64,000 nt of DNA from G963678255 sp963678255. Its GTDB lineage: Bacteria > Cloacimonadota > Cloacimonadia > Cloacimonadales > WRIO01. The translations under genes and the position numbers were made by a program. Location: the NCBI GenBank assembly GCA_963678255.2, contig OY782778.1:372001-436000 (forward strand), read 5' to 3'. Positions within the stretch are counted from its first letter, which is position 1. Every line of letters starts with the position of its first letter. The notes under the pieces are model-generated. The model made no database searches. It saw only the letters and a list, made by a program, of their open reading frames with translations, and was not told the origin of the DNA. Shown here in pieces: positions 28,847 through 37,796 of this stretch.

Positions 28847-30120
28847 GAGCGACCATGGATACAATTCAAAAGGCAGTTACCAAACTATCAAAAGCAGATG
28901 ATTTTGAATTATATATAAGCTACACAGATGATCATAATACACGCTTTGGTCAGAATGCCATTTCACAACATTGTACTGGCATCAATATGGAGATCACCTA
29001 TATAGCAGTATTTAACAATCAGATAGGGTCTTGTACACTCAATGATATATCAGAGGAAGCGTTGGTTAAGATGGTGGAAACTGCTGAAAACATTGCCCGT
29101 TTTAATATGTCTGATCCAGATTACGTGCCTTCTTTAGATAAGAGGAATTTTAAAAACATTAATAATGTAAGTCAAGCAACACTCGATTTAAGTCCTGCTC
29201 AGATCGTTGAGATTATCAAAACATCAATAGAAGCTTCAAATAAGAAGGGCGCAATTTTATCGGGTAATTTTAACAAAGGGTACAGTTTAAACAGGCTCAT
29301 TACCAAGAATGGTTTTGAGGGCGAATACGAATTTACATATTATAGTTATTCAATGACAATGAAAAAAGGTCCGAAGGAAACAAAAGTAGAGATAGGTGAT
29401 AAGGATTTCAGTCATTTTAATCAGAGTGAATTTATGGATAAATTAGTAAATCAGTTTGATTCATTAGAAAACCCGATTGATATGAATCCAGAGAAAATCG
29501 CAGTTATTTTACGTCCACAGGCAGTTAGTAATTACTTTATGTATCTATATTGGGTTTTTAATCGCAAAATGGCAGATGAAGGAATTACACCTTTTACTGA
29601 TCAGATCGGTAAAGGATATTTTGGAGAAAAATTTTCAATGCATACAAGTGCGGAAGACACAGATCTTGTTGTTTTTCCTTACAATTCTGATGGTATAACA
29701 GAGACTGTCCAATGGGTAAAAAATGGAGTATTACAGGCATTACCTTGTAATCGCTCTTGGGCCAAGAAGATTAATATCACTCCATTAATCATGACTAACC
29801 TTGTGATAGAGGGTGGAGAAACAAGCGAAGAAGAGATGATGCGATCAGTCGGCAGAGGGTTGATCATCAACAATTTCTGGTATATCCGCGTGAATGATAT
29901 GAAATCAGCAGATTTTACAGGAATGACAAGAGATGGTGTGCTTTATTTTGAAGATGGAAAGATCAAAAACTCAGTTAATAATTTCAGATTTAATGAAACG
30001 CTTGAGAATGTAACGAAGAATATCTTATCATTAGGGATCTCAGAACTCGTAAATATTAACAATAAAGTGCCAACCATGTTAATAAAAGACTTCAATTTTG
30101 TAGATAAAACAAGTTTTTAG
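28843..30120 (+). CDS. pmbA: TldE/PmbA-like protease partner subunit
   Basis: 425 residues. It has the TldD/PmbA fold (FELYISYTDDHNTRFGQNAI, and the C-terminal NLVIEGGETSEEEMMRSVGRG typical of the family) but lacks HExxxH, as expected for TldE. The ATG overlaps tldD by four bases; a second ATG five codons inside (MDTIQK) is possible. The flavin reductase gene follows after eight bases, suggesting a three-gene operon. Confidence 0.92.
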   Translation: MRATMDTIQKAVTKLSKADDFELYISYTDDHNTRFGQNAISQHCTGINMEITYIAVFNNQIGSCTLNDISEEALVKMVETAENIARFNMSDPDYVPSLDKRNFKNINNVSQATLDLSPAQIVEIIKTSIEASNKKGAILSGNFNKGYSLNRLITKNGFEGEYEFTYYSYSMTMKKGPKETKVEIGDKDFSHFNQSEFMDKLVNQFDSLENPIDMNPEKIAVILRPQAVSNYFMYLYWVFNRKMADEGITPFTDQIGKGYFGEKFSMHTSAEDTDLVVFPYNSDGITETVQWVKNGVLQALPCNRSWAKKINITPLIMTNLVIEGGETSEEEMMRSVGRGLIINNFWYIRVNDMKSADFTGMTRDGVLYFEDGKIKNSVNNFRFNETLENVTKNILSLGISELVNINNKVPTMLIKDFNFVDKTSF

Positions 30121-30128
30121 GTAGAATC

Positions 30129-30716
30129 ATGAAAGTAAAGGTCGGCTCATATCCTCTTTTGTATCCCATTCCAATCGTATTAATTGGGACAGTGGTAAAT
30201 AAACAGGTCAATTTTACAACGATAGGGGATTGTGCTATCATGGGAATTAATCCACCCATGATTGTCATTTCATTGTTAGACTCTCATTTTTCAACAAAAG
30301 GGATCTTGGATAACAAGGTTTTCAGTATCAATATACCAACAGAAAGTCAAGTACAATTAGTTGACTACTGTGGGATCATTTCCGGAGCAGAAGAGGCCAA
30401 GGACTTATTGTTTGATTATGAATTTGGCAGCAATGAATTTATTCCTTTGATAAAGGAATGTCCAGTAAATCTAGAATGTGAAGTTATTAAACATACAATT
30501 TTCGAAAAAAGAAATGTATTTATAGCAAAAGTCCTTGAAACATGGATTGATGATATTTATACAAAGAATTCAAATCAAAAACAGGTACTTCCTCCATTAT
30601 CGGAACTCAAGCCAATCGTTTATTCAATGGATAATCATTATTATTCGATAGGTAAAGAGATTGGTACGGGATATAAGGAAGGGACTAAATTGAATAAAAA
30701 ATATCTAGAAGACTAA
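30129..30716 (+). CDS. Flavin reductase-like (FMN-binding split barrel) protein
   Basis: 195 residues. PIPIVLIGTVVNKQVNFTTI, GINPPMIVISLL and KVFSINIPTESQVQLVDYCG follow the flavin reductase/FMN-binding split-barrel pattern, with the FMN-contact Thr region near 30-45 and an IAKVLETWIDD strand near 138. It probably binds FMN and reduces it or an unknown substrate. It follows tldE in an operon-like arrangement; a functional link to the protease is not established. Confidence 0.85.
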   Translation: MKVKVGSYPLLYPIPIVLIGTVVNKQVNFTTIGDCAIMGINPPMIVISLLDSHFSTKGILDNKVFSINIPTESQVQLVDYCGIISGAEEAKDLLFDYEFGSNEFIPLIKECPVNLECEVIKHTIFEKRNVFIAKVLETWIDDIYTKNSNQKQVLPPLSELKPIVYSMDNHYYSIGKEIGTGYKEGTKLNKKYLED

Positions 30717-30726
30717 GGGGGATCTT

Positions 30727-30876
30727 ATGAACTGGTCGAATGTTATAATTCATGAGATTAAAAGAATCGTAGGGATATCTTCACCCAATTCAAATAGTAT
30801 TTCTTTACCGCAGTATTACCATGAAGAGATAAGCTCAGACACCTCCAAATACTTATCTCAGAAGGTATGGCGTTAA
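30727..30876 (+). CDS. Possible 49-residue protein
   Basis: An ATG at 30727 stands five bases after AAGGGGGATC, a good ribosome binding site that overlaps the end of the flavin reductase gene, and the frame stops at TAA 30874-30876. The product starts MNWSNVIIHEIKRIVGISS, is basic at the end (KVWR) and has no known family or membrane segment. RBS and spacing favour translation; it may otherwise be a remnant. Confidence 0.4.
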   Translation: MNWSNVIIHEIKRIVGISSPNSNSISLPQYYHEEISSDTSKYLSQKVWR

Positions 30877-30889
30877 GAGAATTATGGCG

Positions 30890-30918
30890 TTAAGCCGGAG
30901 TGAAATTCTTCGGCTTAA
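30890..30918. terminator. Bidirectional terminator-like hairpin
   Basis: TTAAGCCG and CGGCTTAA form an 8-bp stem between the plus-strand operon and the minus-strand YCII gene, overlapping the latter's stop. Confidence 0.6.
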
Positions 30919-31259
30919 TGACCAATTTGAATAATTTCCACGCTTTCATTATACTTAAAAGCTGGGCATTCATTAGCAATATTAAAAGCGTCCCGATCAT
31001 CTTCAGCTAAAATAATATAATAACCACTCAGTTGTTCATTAGTGTTTTCATAAGGATTAATTGTTTTAGAGATCATATCATCAATTGGCGTTAATTTAAT
31101 GCTTTCGGAGCAAAAGCCATTCCCTTCAACAAAATTCCCACTAATTTTAAGTTTTTTTGCCCACTCAGAATAAGCTTTAATAACTTCAGATTGTTCAGTT
31201 TCATTTAATTTTAAGAATTCTTCCTGAGATCCTCTCATCAGCAGAAAATACTTTTTCAT
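30915..31259 (-). CDS. YCII-related domain protein
   Basis: 114 residues. YFLLMRGSQEEFLKL, WAKKLKISGNFVEGNGF and the C-terminal GYYIILAEDDRDAFNIANEC with FKYNESVEIIQI follow the YCII/DGPF (EthD-like alpha/beta) fold. Known relatives include small enzymes and accessory domains of sigma factors; the role here is not assignable. It is a single gene convergent with the tldD operon. Confidence 0.8.
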   Translation of the reverse strand: MKKYFLLMRGSQEEFLKLNETEQSEVIKAYSEWAKKLKISGNFVEGNGFCSESIKLTPIDDMISKTINPYENTNEQLSGYYIILAEDDRDAFNIANECPAFKYNESVEIIQIGH

Positions 31260-31761
31260 AAGATCTCCTAATTTTTAGTAATAGAATAACAAATTATTGA
31301 TAAAAGTCAACAGTAATTTTAACTATTTGAGGTGTTCTAGAGCAGAATTGTTGATATTCAAGCAAAAGATTTTGAGGGAAGATTTGGATATTAATCAAGA
31401 AGGAGAAATATCTTTTCAAAGAAAGACAAGAAAGGGCAGGTATAGTAATTTAGTTAAGTATATAATTTTAAATGAGATCAGTGAGAATATTCATTTGAAT
31501 ACAGAGATAAACCAATAATAATTTTAGATTATAAGATAGTATCATTCTGACTTCGAGAATTTAGTATAAATTAATCAGACAAGCATCATAAAGTAAATAA
31601 TCACTTTTGAAGAATAAATCAATAGTGGATAGTAAGTTCAAGAAAAGACAATCATTAATTTTTATTCTTAAAAACTAAGAATTTATTGACAAAAACTGAC
31701 TATTAAAATTCTTATAAAGGTAATAAGTAATGTGAGATTATTAAAAAAAAGGAGATAGATT
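31260..31761. other. Intergenic region before the pyruvate oxidoreductase gene
   Basis: About 500 AT-rich bases. A 73-codon frame (31297-31518) has no RBS or recognisable product. A TTGACA at 31686-31691 with TTATAA about 20 bases downstream could belong to a promoter for the next gene, though the spacing is long. GGAG precedes its ATG at 31762. Confidence 0.4.
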
Positions 31762-34700
31762 ATGAAGAAATTCGAAAAACATACTATGGACGGCAATACA
31801 GCTGCCGCTCATGTAGCGTATGCATATAGTGATGTTGCCGCAATCTACCCGATTACCCCATCGTCAGTGATGGGAGAGTTGGCGGATGCATGGGCAGCAG
31901 TTGATCGTAAGAATGTCTTTGGAGAAAGAGTTGATGTGATAGAAATGCAATCTGAAGCAGGCGCAGCAGGTGCAGTTCATGGAGCTTTAGCAGCAGGCGC
32001 TTTAACGACTACTTTCACATGTTCACAAGGATTATTATTAATGATCCCTAATATGCATAAAATTGCTGGTGAATTATTACCAACCGTTTTCCATGTTTCA
32101 GCCAGAGCTTTAGCCGCTCAGTCATTATCAATATTTGGAGATCACTCTGATGTAATGTCAATTAGAAATACTGGTTATGCTATGTTAGCTTCTGCTTCAG
32201 TACAGGAAATTATGGACTTAGCTGTAGTGGCTCATTTATCGACATTAAAATCACAAATACCTTTTGTTCATTTCTTTGATGGATTTAGAAATTCTTCAGA
32301 AGTTCAAAAGATTGAAGAAATTGATTACGAAACCTTACAATCTTTATTAGAACCAGAATATGTAGAACAATTCAGAGCAAGAGCCTTAAATCCAGAAAAA
32401 CCAGTGATCAAAGTCGGAGCACAGAATCCTGATGTATATTTCCAGGGACGTGAAACCGTTAACAGATTTTATGATGTCACACCAGAAATTGTTTTGGACT
32501 ATATGAAAAAAGTAGCCCAGGTAACGGGTCGCGAATATAAATTATTTGATTATTTTGGTGCTCCTGATGCAGAAAAGATCATAATTGCGATGGGTAGTGG
32601 TGTAGAAACCATAGAAGAGACCATTAATAGTTTAAATGAAAAAGGCGCTAAATTAGGGCTTATAAAAGTTCGTTTATTCAGACCATTCTCATTAAAACAC
32701 TTTATTGATATAATTCCAGCAACAGTTAAAAAAATAGCTGTTCTTGATCGTACAAAAGAACCAGGTTCTTTAGGCGAACCACTTTATCAGGACATCGTTA
32801 CCGCATTAAAAGATCGCAATGATCTGACAATTATTGGTGGACGTTTTGGTTTAGCTTCTAAAGAATTTACCCCTTCTATGGTAAAAGCTGTATATGAACA
32901 TCTTGATGGAGCTTGTTTCCATGGCTTTACAGTTGGTATCGTTGATGATGTTACCAATTTATCATTACCTGTTAAAGAAAATATTAATACTATTCCACAA
33001 GGAACAAAAAGCTGTTTATTCTGGGGTCTTGGTTCAGACGGTACAGTTGGAGCTAATAAAAACAGTATTAAAATCATTGGAGACAATACAGATCTTTATG
33101 CACAGGGTTATTTCCAGTATGATTCTAAAAAATCAGGTGGTATTACTCGTAGTCATTTAAGATTTGGCAAATCTCCAATTCAATCACAATATCTAGTTCA
33201 AGAACCAGATTTTGTTGCTTGTCATAATCAGGCTTTCATAGGTCGTTATGATATATTATCTGGAATCAAAGAAGGTGGTGTATTCTTATTATGTTCCAAT
33301 TGGTCCAGAGATGAAGCTTTTTATCATTTAACCTGTGATATGCAGAAAACGATCATTGAAAAGAAGATCAAATTCTTTAATATTGATGCATTAACAATAT
33401 CAAATGAAGTTGGTTTAGGTAGTCGAATCAATACCGTAATGCAAACTGCATTCTTCTTGATTTCAGGCGTATTAGATCGTACCGAAGCAATAGGATTAAT
33501 CAAAACATCGATAGAAAAATCATATGGTAAAAAAGGTGTTGAAATCGTTGAAATGAATAATAAAGCAGTTGATTTAACAAATGAAGCATTATTAGAAATA
33601 GCTGTTCCAGCTTCAATACCAGAACAATGTACACCAATTAAAAAGCTTATCTCTGATAATGCCAATGAATTTATCAAAAACGTTATTGAACCGATTATGC
33701 GTGAACAGGGAGATCAAATCACAGTTTCGCAAATGCCGATAGATGGCGTAATGCAAACAGGTACCGCAGCTTTAGAAAAACGTGGTGTGGCAGCATTTGT
33801 TCCTCATTGGATAGCTGAAAACTGTATCCAGTGTAATCAATGTTCAGTAGTTTGTCCTCATGCAGCTATCAGAGCAAAACAGATAAACAAAGATGAATTA
33901 ACAAATGCACCAGAAACCTTTAAAACCATCAAAGCAATTGGTAAGAATGATCTTGATTATAAGATTCAAGTTTATATTGATGATTGTCAGGGTTGTGTAG
34001 CGTGCGTTCAAGAATGTCCAAAAGCAGCTTTAGTAATGAAACCGATAGCAGAAGAAAGAGAAAATGGAGAACAAGCAAATTATGAATTCTTTATTAATCT
34101 GACTAATGATGTTGTAGGTGAATGGAATGAAGGAACCGTTAAAGGTAGTCAATTTAAACAACCATTAATGGAATTCTCTGGAGCATGTGCTGGTTGTGGT
34201 GAAACACCCTATGTAAAATTAATTACACAGTTATTTGGAGATCGCATGATCATTGCTAATGCAACAGGTTGTTCATCCATTTGGGGTGGAACTTTCCCAA
34301 GTATTCCTTATTGTACCAATAAAGATGGTCATGGTCCTGCTTGGGGTAACTCCTTATTTGAAGACAATGCTGAATATGGTTTAGGTATGAGATTAGCTGT
34401 AAATTCTAACAGAAAATTACTCTTATCTGCATTAAAAAAATTAGTAGCTTTAGATATATCAGCTGAGTTCAAAACGGCAGTTGAATATTCAATTAATAAT
34501 TGGAAAGCTACCGATGCACCAGCAAAAGAAAATGCAAAAAACCTTAAAGCTCTTATTTCAAGTGCTTCAAAGGAAGCAACAGGAGAACTAGCTACACTTT
34601 TAAGAAAAATTACAGAATTACAAAACTACATTATTCAAAAAAGCGTGTGGGCATTTGGTGGAGACGGTTGGGCATATGACATTGGATATGGCGGACTTGA

Positions 34701-35280
34701 TCATGTATTAGCATCAAACAACAACATTAATGTTCTAGTTATGGACACAGAAGTTTATTCAAATACAGGTGGCCAGGCTTCAAAATCTACACCTCTTGGT
34801 TCAGTTGCTAAGTTTGCAGAAGCTGGTAAAGAAACAACAAAGAAAGATCTTGGCATGATGTTAATGAGCTATGGTTATATCTATGTAGCTTCTGTTGCAA
34901 TGGGATATAACAAAATGCAATTATTGAATGCGATCAAAGAAGCGGAAGCTTTTGACGGTCCTGCAATTATTATTGCTTATGCTCCTTGTATCAATCATGG
35001 AATCAATATGTCTCTTGCTCAAAAAGAAGAGAAAAAAGCTGTTGATTCTGGTTATTGGTTACTTTACCGTTACAATCCTGCTCTTAAAGCAGAAGGTAAA
35101 AATCCATTTACTCTTGATTCTAAAGAGCCAACCATTGATGTACGCGATTTTATCGAAGGAGAAAAACGCTATACTTCTTTAAATCAAACTTTCCCAGATA
35201 AAGTAGAAAACTTTAGAGAAGAAATGGTTAAATTTGTTAAAAACCGTTATGAAGCATATAAAAAATTTGCTGATAAATAG
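31762..35280 (+). CDS. nifJ: Pyruvate:ferredoxin (flavodoxin) oxidoreductase
   Basis: 1172 residues, the single-chain form. It oxidises pyruvate with CoA to acetyl-CoA and CO2 and reduces ferredoxin, central to anaerobic fermentation. Domains in order: pyrimidine-binding domain (IYPITPSSVMGELAD, EMQSEAGAAGAVHGAL), transketolase-C part, gamma domain, two 4Fe-4S clusters (CIQCNQCSVVCP and CQGCVACVQECP, about 690-755), and the TPP domain with CAGCGETPYVKL, GDGWAYDIGYGGLDH and NTGGQASKST. The proximal-cluster cysteines include ACAGC and APCINHG. A strong terminator follows. It is a highly conserved housekeeping enzyme. Confidence 0.97.
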   Translation: MKKFEKHTMDGNTAAAHVAYAYSDVAAIYPITPSSVMGELADAWAAVDRKNVFGERVDVIEMQSEAGAAGAVHGALAAGALTTTFTCSQGLLLMIPNMHKIAGELLPTVFHVSARALAAQSLSIFGDHSDVMSIRNTGYAMLASASVQEIMDLAVVAHLSTLKSQIPFVHFFDGFRNSSEVQKIEEIDYETLQSLLEPEYVEQFRARALNPEKPVIKVGAQNPDVYFQGRETVNRFYDVTPEIVLDYMKKVAQVTGREYKLFDYFGAPDAEKIIIAMGSGVETIEETINSLNEKGAKLGLIKVRLFRPFSLKHFIDIIPATVKKIAVLDRTKEPGSLGEPLYQDIVTALKDRNDLTIIGGRFGLASKEFTPSMVKAVYEHLDGACFHGFTVGIVDDVTNLSLPVKENINTIPQGTKSCLFWGLGSDGTVGANKNSIKIIGDNTDLYAQGYFQYDSKKSGGITRSHLRFGKSPIQSQYLVQEPDFVACHNQAFIGRYDILSGIKEGGVFLLCSNWSRDEAFYHLTCDMQKTIIEKKIKFFNIDALTISNEVGLGSRINTVMQTAFFLISGVLDRTEAIGLIKTSIEKSYGKKGVEIVEMNNKAVDLTNEALLEIAVPASIPEQCTPIKKLISDNANEFIKNVIEPIMREQGDQITVSQMPIDGVMQTGTAALEKRGVAAFVPHWIAENCIQCNQCSVVCPHAAIRAKQINKDELTNAPETFKTIKAIGKNDLDYKIQVYIDDCQGCVACVQECPKAALVMKPIAEERENGEQANYEFFINLTNDVVGEWNEGTVKGSQFKQPLMEFSGACAGCGETPYVKLITQLFGDRMIIANATGCSSIWGGTFPSIPYCTNKDGHGPAWGNSLFEDNAEYGLGMRLAVNSNRKLLLSALKKLVALDISAEFKTAVEYSINNWKATDAPAKENAKNLKALISSASKEATGELATLLRKITELQNYIIQKSVWAFGGDGWAYDIGYGGLDHVLASNNNINVLVMDTEVYSNTGGQASKSTPLGSVAKFAEAGKETTKKDLGMMLMSYGYIYVASVAMGYNKMQLLNAIKEAEAFDGPAIIIAYAPCINHGINMSLAQKEEKKAVDSGYWLLYRYNPALKAEGKNPFTLDSKEPTIDVRDFIEGEKRYTSLNQTFPDKVENFREEMVKFVKNRYEAYKKFADK

Positions 35281-35298
35281 TTAGACTAAATAGATTAA

Positions 35299-35331
35299 AT
35301 AGCCACATTGAGAGATGTGGCTATTTTTTTT
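35299..35331 (+). terminator. Rho-independent terminator after the pyruvate oxidoreductase gene
   Basis: ATAGCCACA pairs with TGTGGCTAT (35316-35324) over an 8-base loop, followed by eight T, 18 bases after the stop codon. Confidence 0.9.
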
Positions 35332-35334
35332 AAC

Positions 35335-35740
35335 AGAATGTTTGCTGAACCAATTGATTGAAAGAATTCCTGACACCTAACTGACAGGGAGTCAATCTAA
35401 GGTCAAGAGTTTCATTAGTAATGATGAGGTTTGAAGAAAGACTCAGGAAGAAAAAGCTACATAAGGTGAGTGAACTTTTGTATTTTTAAATAGTTAACTA
35501 ATTCATATTTCCATGTTTGATAAGATGTAACTATAGAATATTAAAAGTTGAAAGGGGATTTTATTTAATTAATTTGAACAATTACTGAAGTTTATCAGAA
35601 GCAATATTCGAGAACTGTACGTATGGTTCTTTCAGAGGGATTATGCAGATTTGTTTATTATTTTAATACTCCACTCGATTATACAAATTGTTATATTTTT
35701 GAAATGGTTTTAGATTTATTCATTGATTTCTATAAATTTA
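35335..35740. other. Intergenic region with a degenerate group II intron 3' end
   Basis: No gene. At 35610-35640 the sequence GAGAACTGTACGTATGGTTC resembles the right half of intron domain V at 345-366, with the following TTTCAGAGGG matching TGTGAGAGG. ATACTCCACTCG near 35668-35678 resembles the domain VI end. The left arm of domain V is largely gone. It looks like a fossil of an intron. Confidence 0.45.
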
Positions 35741-35770
35741 TTGACGATTCTTTATCTTTGTAAATATTGT
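35741..35770 (+). promoter_or_regulatory. Possible promoter of gatE-gatD
   Basis: TTGACG at 35741-35746 and TATTGT at 35765-35770 with an 18-base spacer, 40 bases before the ATG at 35811; AGAAAGGAA precedes the start. Confidence 0.35.
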
Positions 35771-35810
35771 GAGTTAAAGAGATAAGAATTATATTAGAAA
35801 GGAATATTCA

Positions 35811-37796
35811 ATGGATAATCAGTGGGAACAGAATTGGCAGAAAACCCGTGAAAGAGTCGGTTGGGTTGAGTTGAAATCAGCTAATCCAGAGACTTATCAG
35901 AAGATTGGTTTTAAATGTGGATTAGAAGTCCATCAACAGTTAGCTACAGAAAAGAAATTATTTTGTCGTTGCCCTGCAGGTATTTTTCATGATTTTAATG
36001 ATTATGATGCTGAAATCGTTCGTCATATGCGTCCAACACTTAGTGAATTGGGTGAATATGACGGGACAGCTTTAATGGAGTTTAAAACAAAGAAAAACAT
36101 TGTTTATCGTATCAAAAACGATACAGCATGTACTTATGAAGTTGATGATACTCCACCTTTCCCTTTAAATCGTCAGGCTTTAGCTTATGCAATGGAAATC
36201 GCACTTTTATTAAAAATGAATATAGTGGGTGAACTTCATATTACCAGAAAACAATATCTTGACGGGAGTATTCCGACTGGATTCCAGAGAACGACAATTT
36301 TAGGAATTGAGGGGGAAATACCTTTAAAGAATAAAAAAATAAAACTAATACAATTTAGTATTGAAGAAGATAGTTGCCGTGAGGTTTCTGATATTCGTCA
36401 TACAAGAGTATATTATGCTGACAGACTAGGGATGCCTTTGATTGAGACTGTTACCTATCCTGAGATGTTAACCCCGCAAGAAGCTGCAGAAGCGGGTCAA
36501 TACATTCGTTTTCTTGCTAGAAGTTCAGGGAAAGCAAGGATAGGCATCGGTGCAGCCAGACAAGATGTAAACGTCAGTGTAACTGGGGGAACCCGTGTTG
36601 AGATAAAAGGTGTATCCCATATCTCATGGATACCAAAACTTACACATAATGAAGCTTTTCGCCAATGGGCTCTTTTAGAGATTAAAAAAGATCTATTAAG
36701 CAAAGACATAAATAAAAACGACTGGAAGATTTCATCAATTCAGATACCTGCTGATGAATTAAAGCATATTCCTCAATTAAAAAATGCTTCTTCTGATAAT
36801 TGGAAACTTATTGCTGTAAATTTACCACATTTTAATAATATATTATCATTTTTTACCCAACCAGGAAGAACATTTGCAGATGAGATTTCCGATCGTTTAA
36901 AAGTTATTGCCTGTTTAGAAAAACCCAATATGTTTTATTCAGAAGAGCTAAATATGACTCTTAAAGATAATGATTGGAAAACAATAGCTACACTACTCAA
37001 AGCAAATGAAGATGACTCTCAGCTCTTATTCTGGACACCTGAAGAAGATTTAAAGACTGCATTAGAAACTATTGAAGAACGTTGTAAAATGGCTTTTGAT
37101 GGCGTACCGAACGAAACTCGTAAATCATTTCCAAATGGAACAACTATTTTTGAACGTGTTTTACCTGGAGCAGATCGTATGTATCCTGATACAGATTCAA
37201 AGCCGATTTCTGTTCCTGAAGAATTGATTGAAGAGACAAGAAAACATTTGCCTGTGGATCTGTATGATCGATTACAACAATTATCTGCATGGGGTGTCCC
37301 TTCTGATGCATTCACCTATATTTTAAGAAACAATTTAATGCCTATCATTGAGAAATTGTCAGCAGATCACGATCTTGCTCCAAAACAGATTGCACTTTTT
37401 TATGCACATAAAATAAAGAGTATTCAAGGATGTCATGAAATACCTTTTGGACACGATAAAGTATCAGATTTATTCAAGTTTATAAAAGCTAGAAAATTAA
37501 CAATAGATATCCTAAACGAAATGATGCCTGTTCTATTCAAACATCCTAACATGGTATTTTCTTCAATATTATCTGTAATTGGATATGAACCAATGGATTC
37601 AAAAAAAATTATTGAACAAATCCCTATATTGCATGAAATGTATTCCAATTTTATCACTAAATCTAAAAATATTCCTTATTCTGAATTAAATTGGATTATG
37701 GGTAGATTGCACAAGATTGCCTTAGGAAATATACCTCTTAAAGATTTAAGAGAACGTGTTTTAACTTTCATAAATCCGGAGGTAAAAGATGCTTGA
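35811..37796 (+). CDS. gatE: Archaeal-type glutamyl-tRNA(Gln) amidotransferase subunit E
   Basis: 661 residues. It opens with KIGFKCGLEVHQQL, the cradle motif shared by GatB and GatE. The AspRS-like insertion and the C-terminal helical/YqeY-like tail (GRLHKIALGNIPLKDLRERV) indicate GatE rather than the shorter GatB. CRCPAG and the HVTRKQYLDGSIPTGFQRT-like segment (here LHITRKQYLDGS) are present. It phosphorylates Glu-tRNA(Gln) and uses ammonia from GatD to make Gln-tRNA(Gln). It overlaps gatD by eight bases. The GatDE type is regarded as an archaeal hallmark, so its presence here suggests transfer or an unusual bacterial lineage. Confidence 0.9.
   Translation: MDNQWEQNWQKTRERVGWVELKSANPETYQKIGFKCGLEVHQQLATEKKLFCRCPAGIFHDFNDYDAEIVRHMRPTLSELGEYDGTALMEFKTKKNIVYRIKNDTACTYEVDDTPPFPLNRQALAYAMEIALLLKMNIVGELHITRKQYLDGSIPTGFQRTTILGIEGEIPLKNKKIKLIQFSIEEDSCREVSDIRHTRVYYADRLGMPLIETVTYPEMLTPQEAAEAGQYIRFLARSSGKARIGIGAARQDVNVSVTGGTRVEIKGVSHISWIPKLTHNEAFRQWALLEIKKDLLSKDINKNDWKISSIQIPADELKHIPQLKNASSDNWKLIAVNLPHFNNILSFFTQPGRTFADEISDRLKVIACLEKPNMFYSEELNMTLKDNDWKTIATLLKANEDDSQLLFWTPEEDLKTALETIEERCKMAFDGVPNETRKSFPNGTTIFERVLPGADRMYPDTDSKPISVPEELIEETRKHLPVDLYDRLQQLSAWGVPSDAFTYILRNNLMPIIEKLSADHDLAPKQIALFYAHKIKSIQGCHEIPFGHDKVSDLFKFIKARKLTIDILNEMMPVLFKHPNMVFSSILSVIGYEPMDSKKIIEQIPILHEMYSNFITKSKNIPYSELNWIMGRLHKIALGNIPLKDLRERVLTFINPEVKDA

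Noticed and set aside
31297..31518. 73-codon frame before the pyruvate oxidoreductase gene
   Set aside because: No RBS, no recognisable family and unremarkable AT-rich composition; kept as intergenic.
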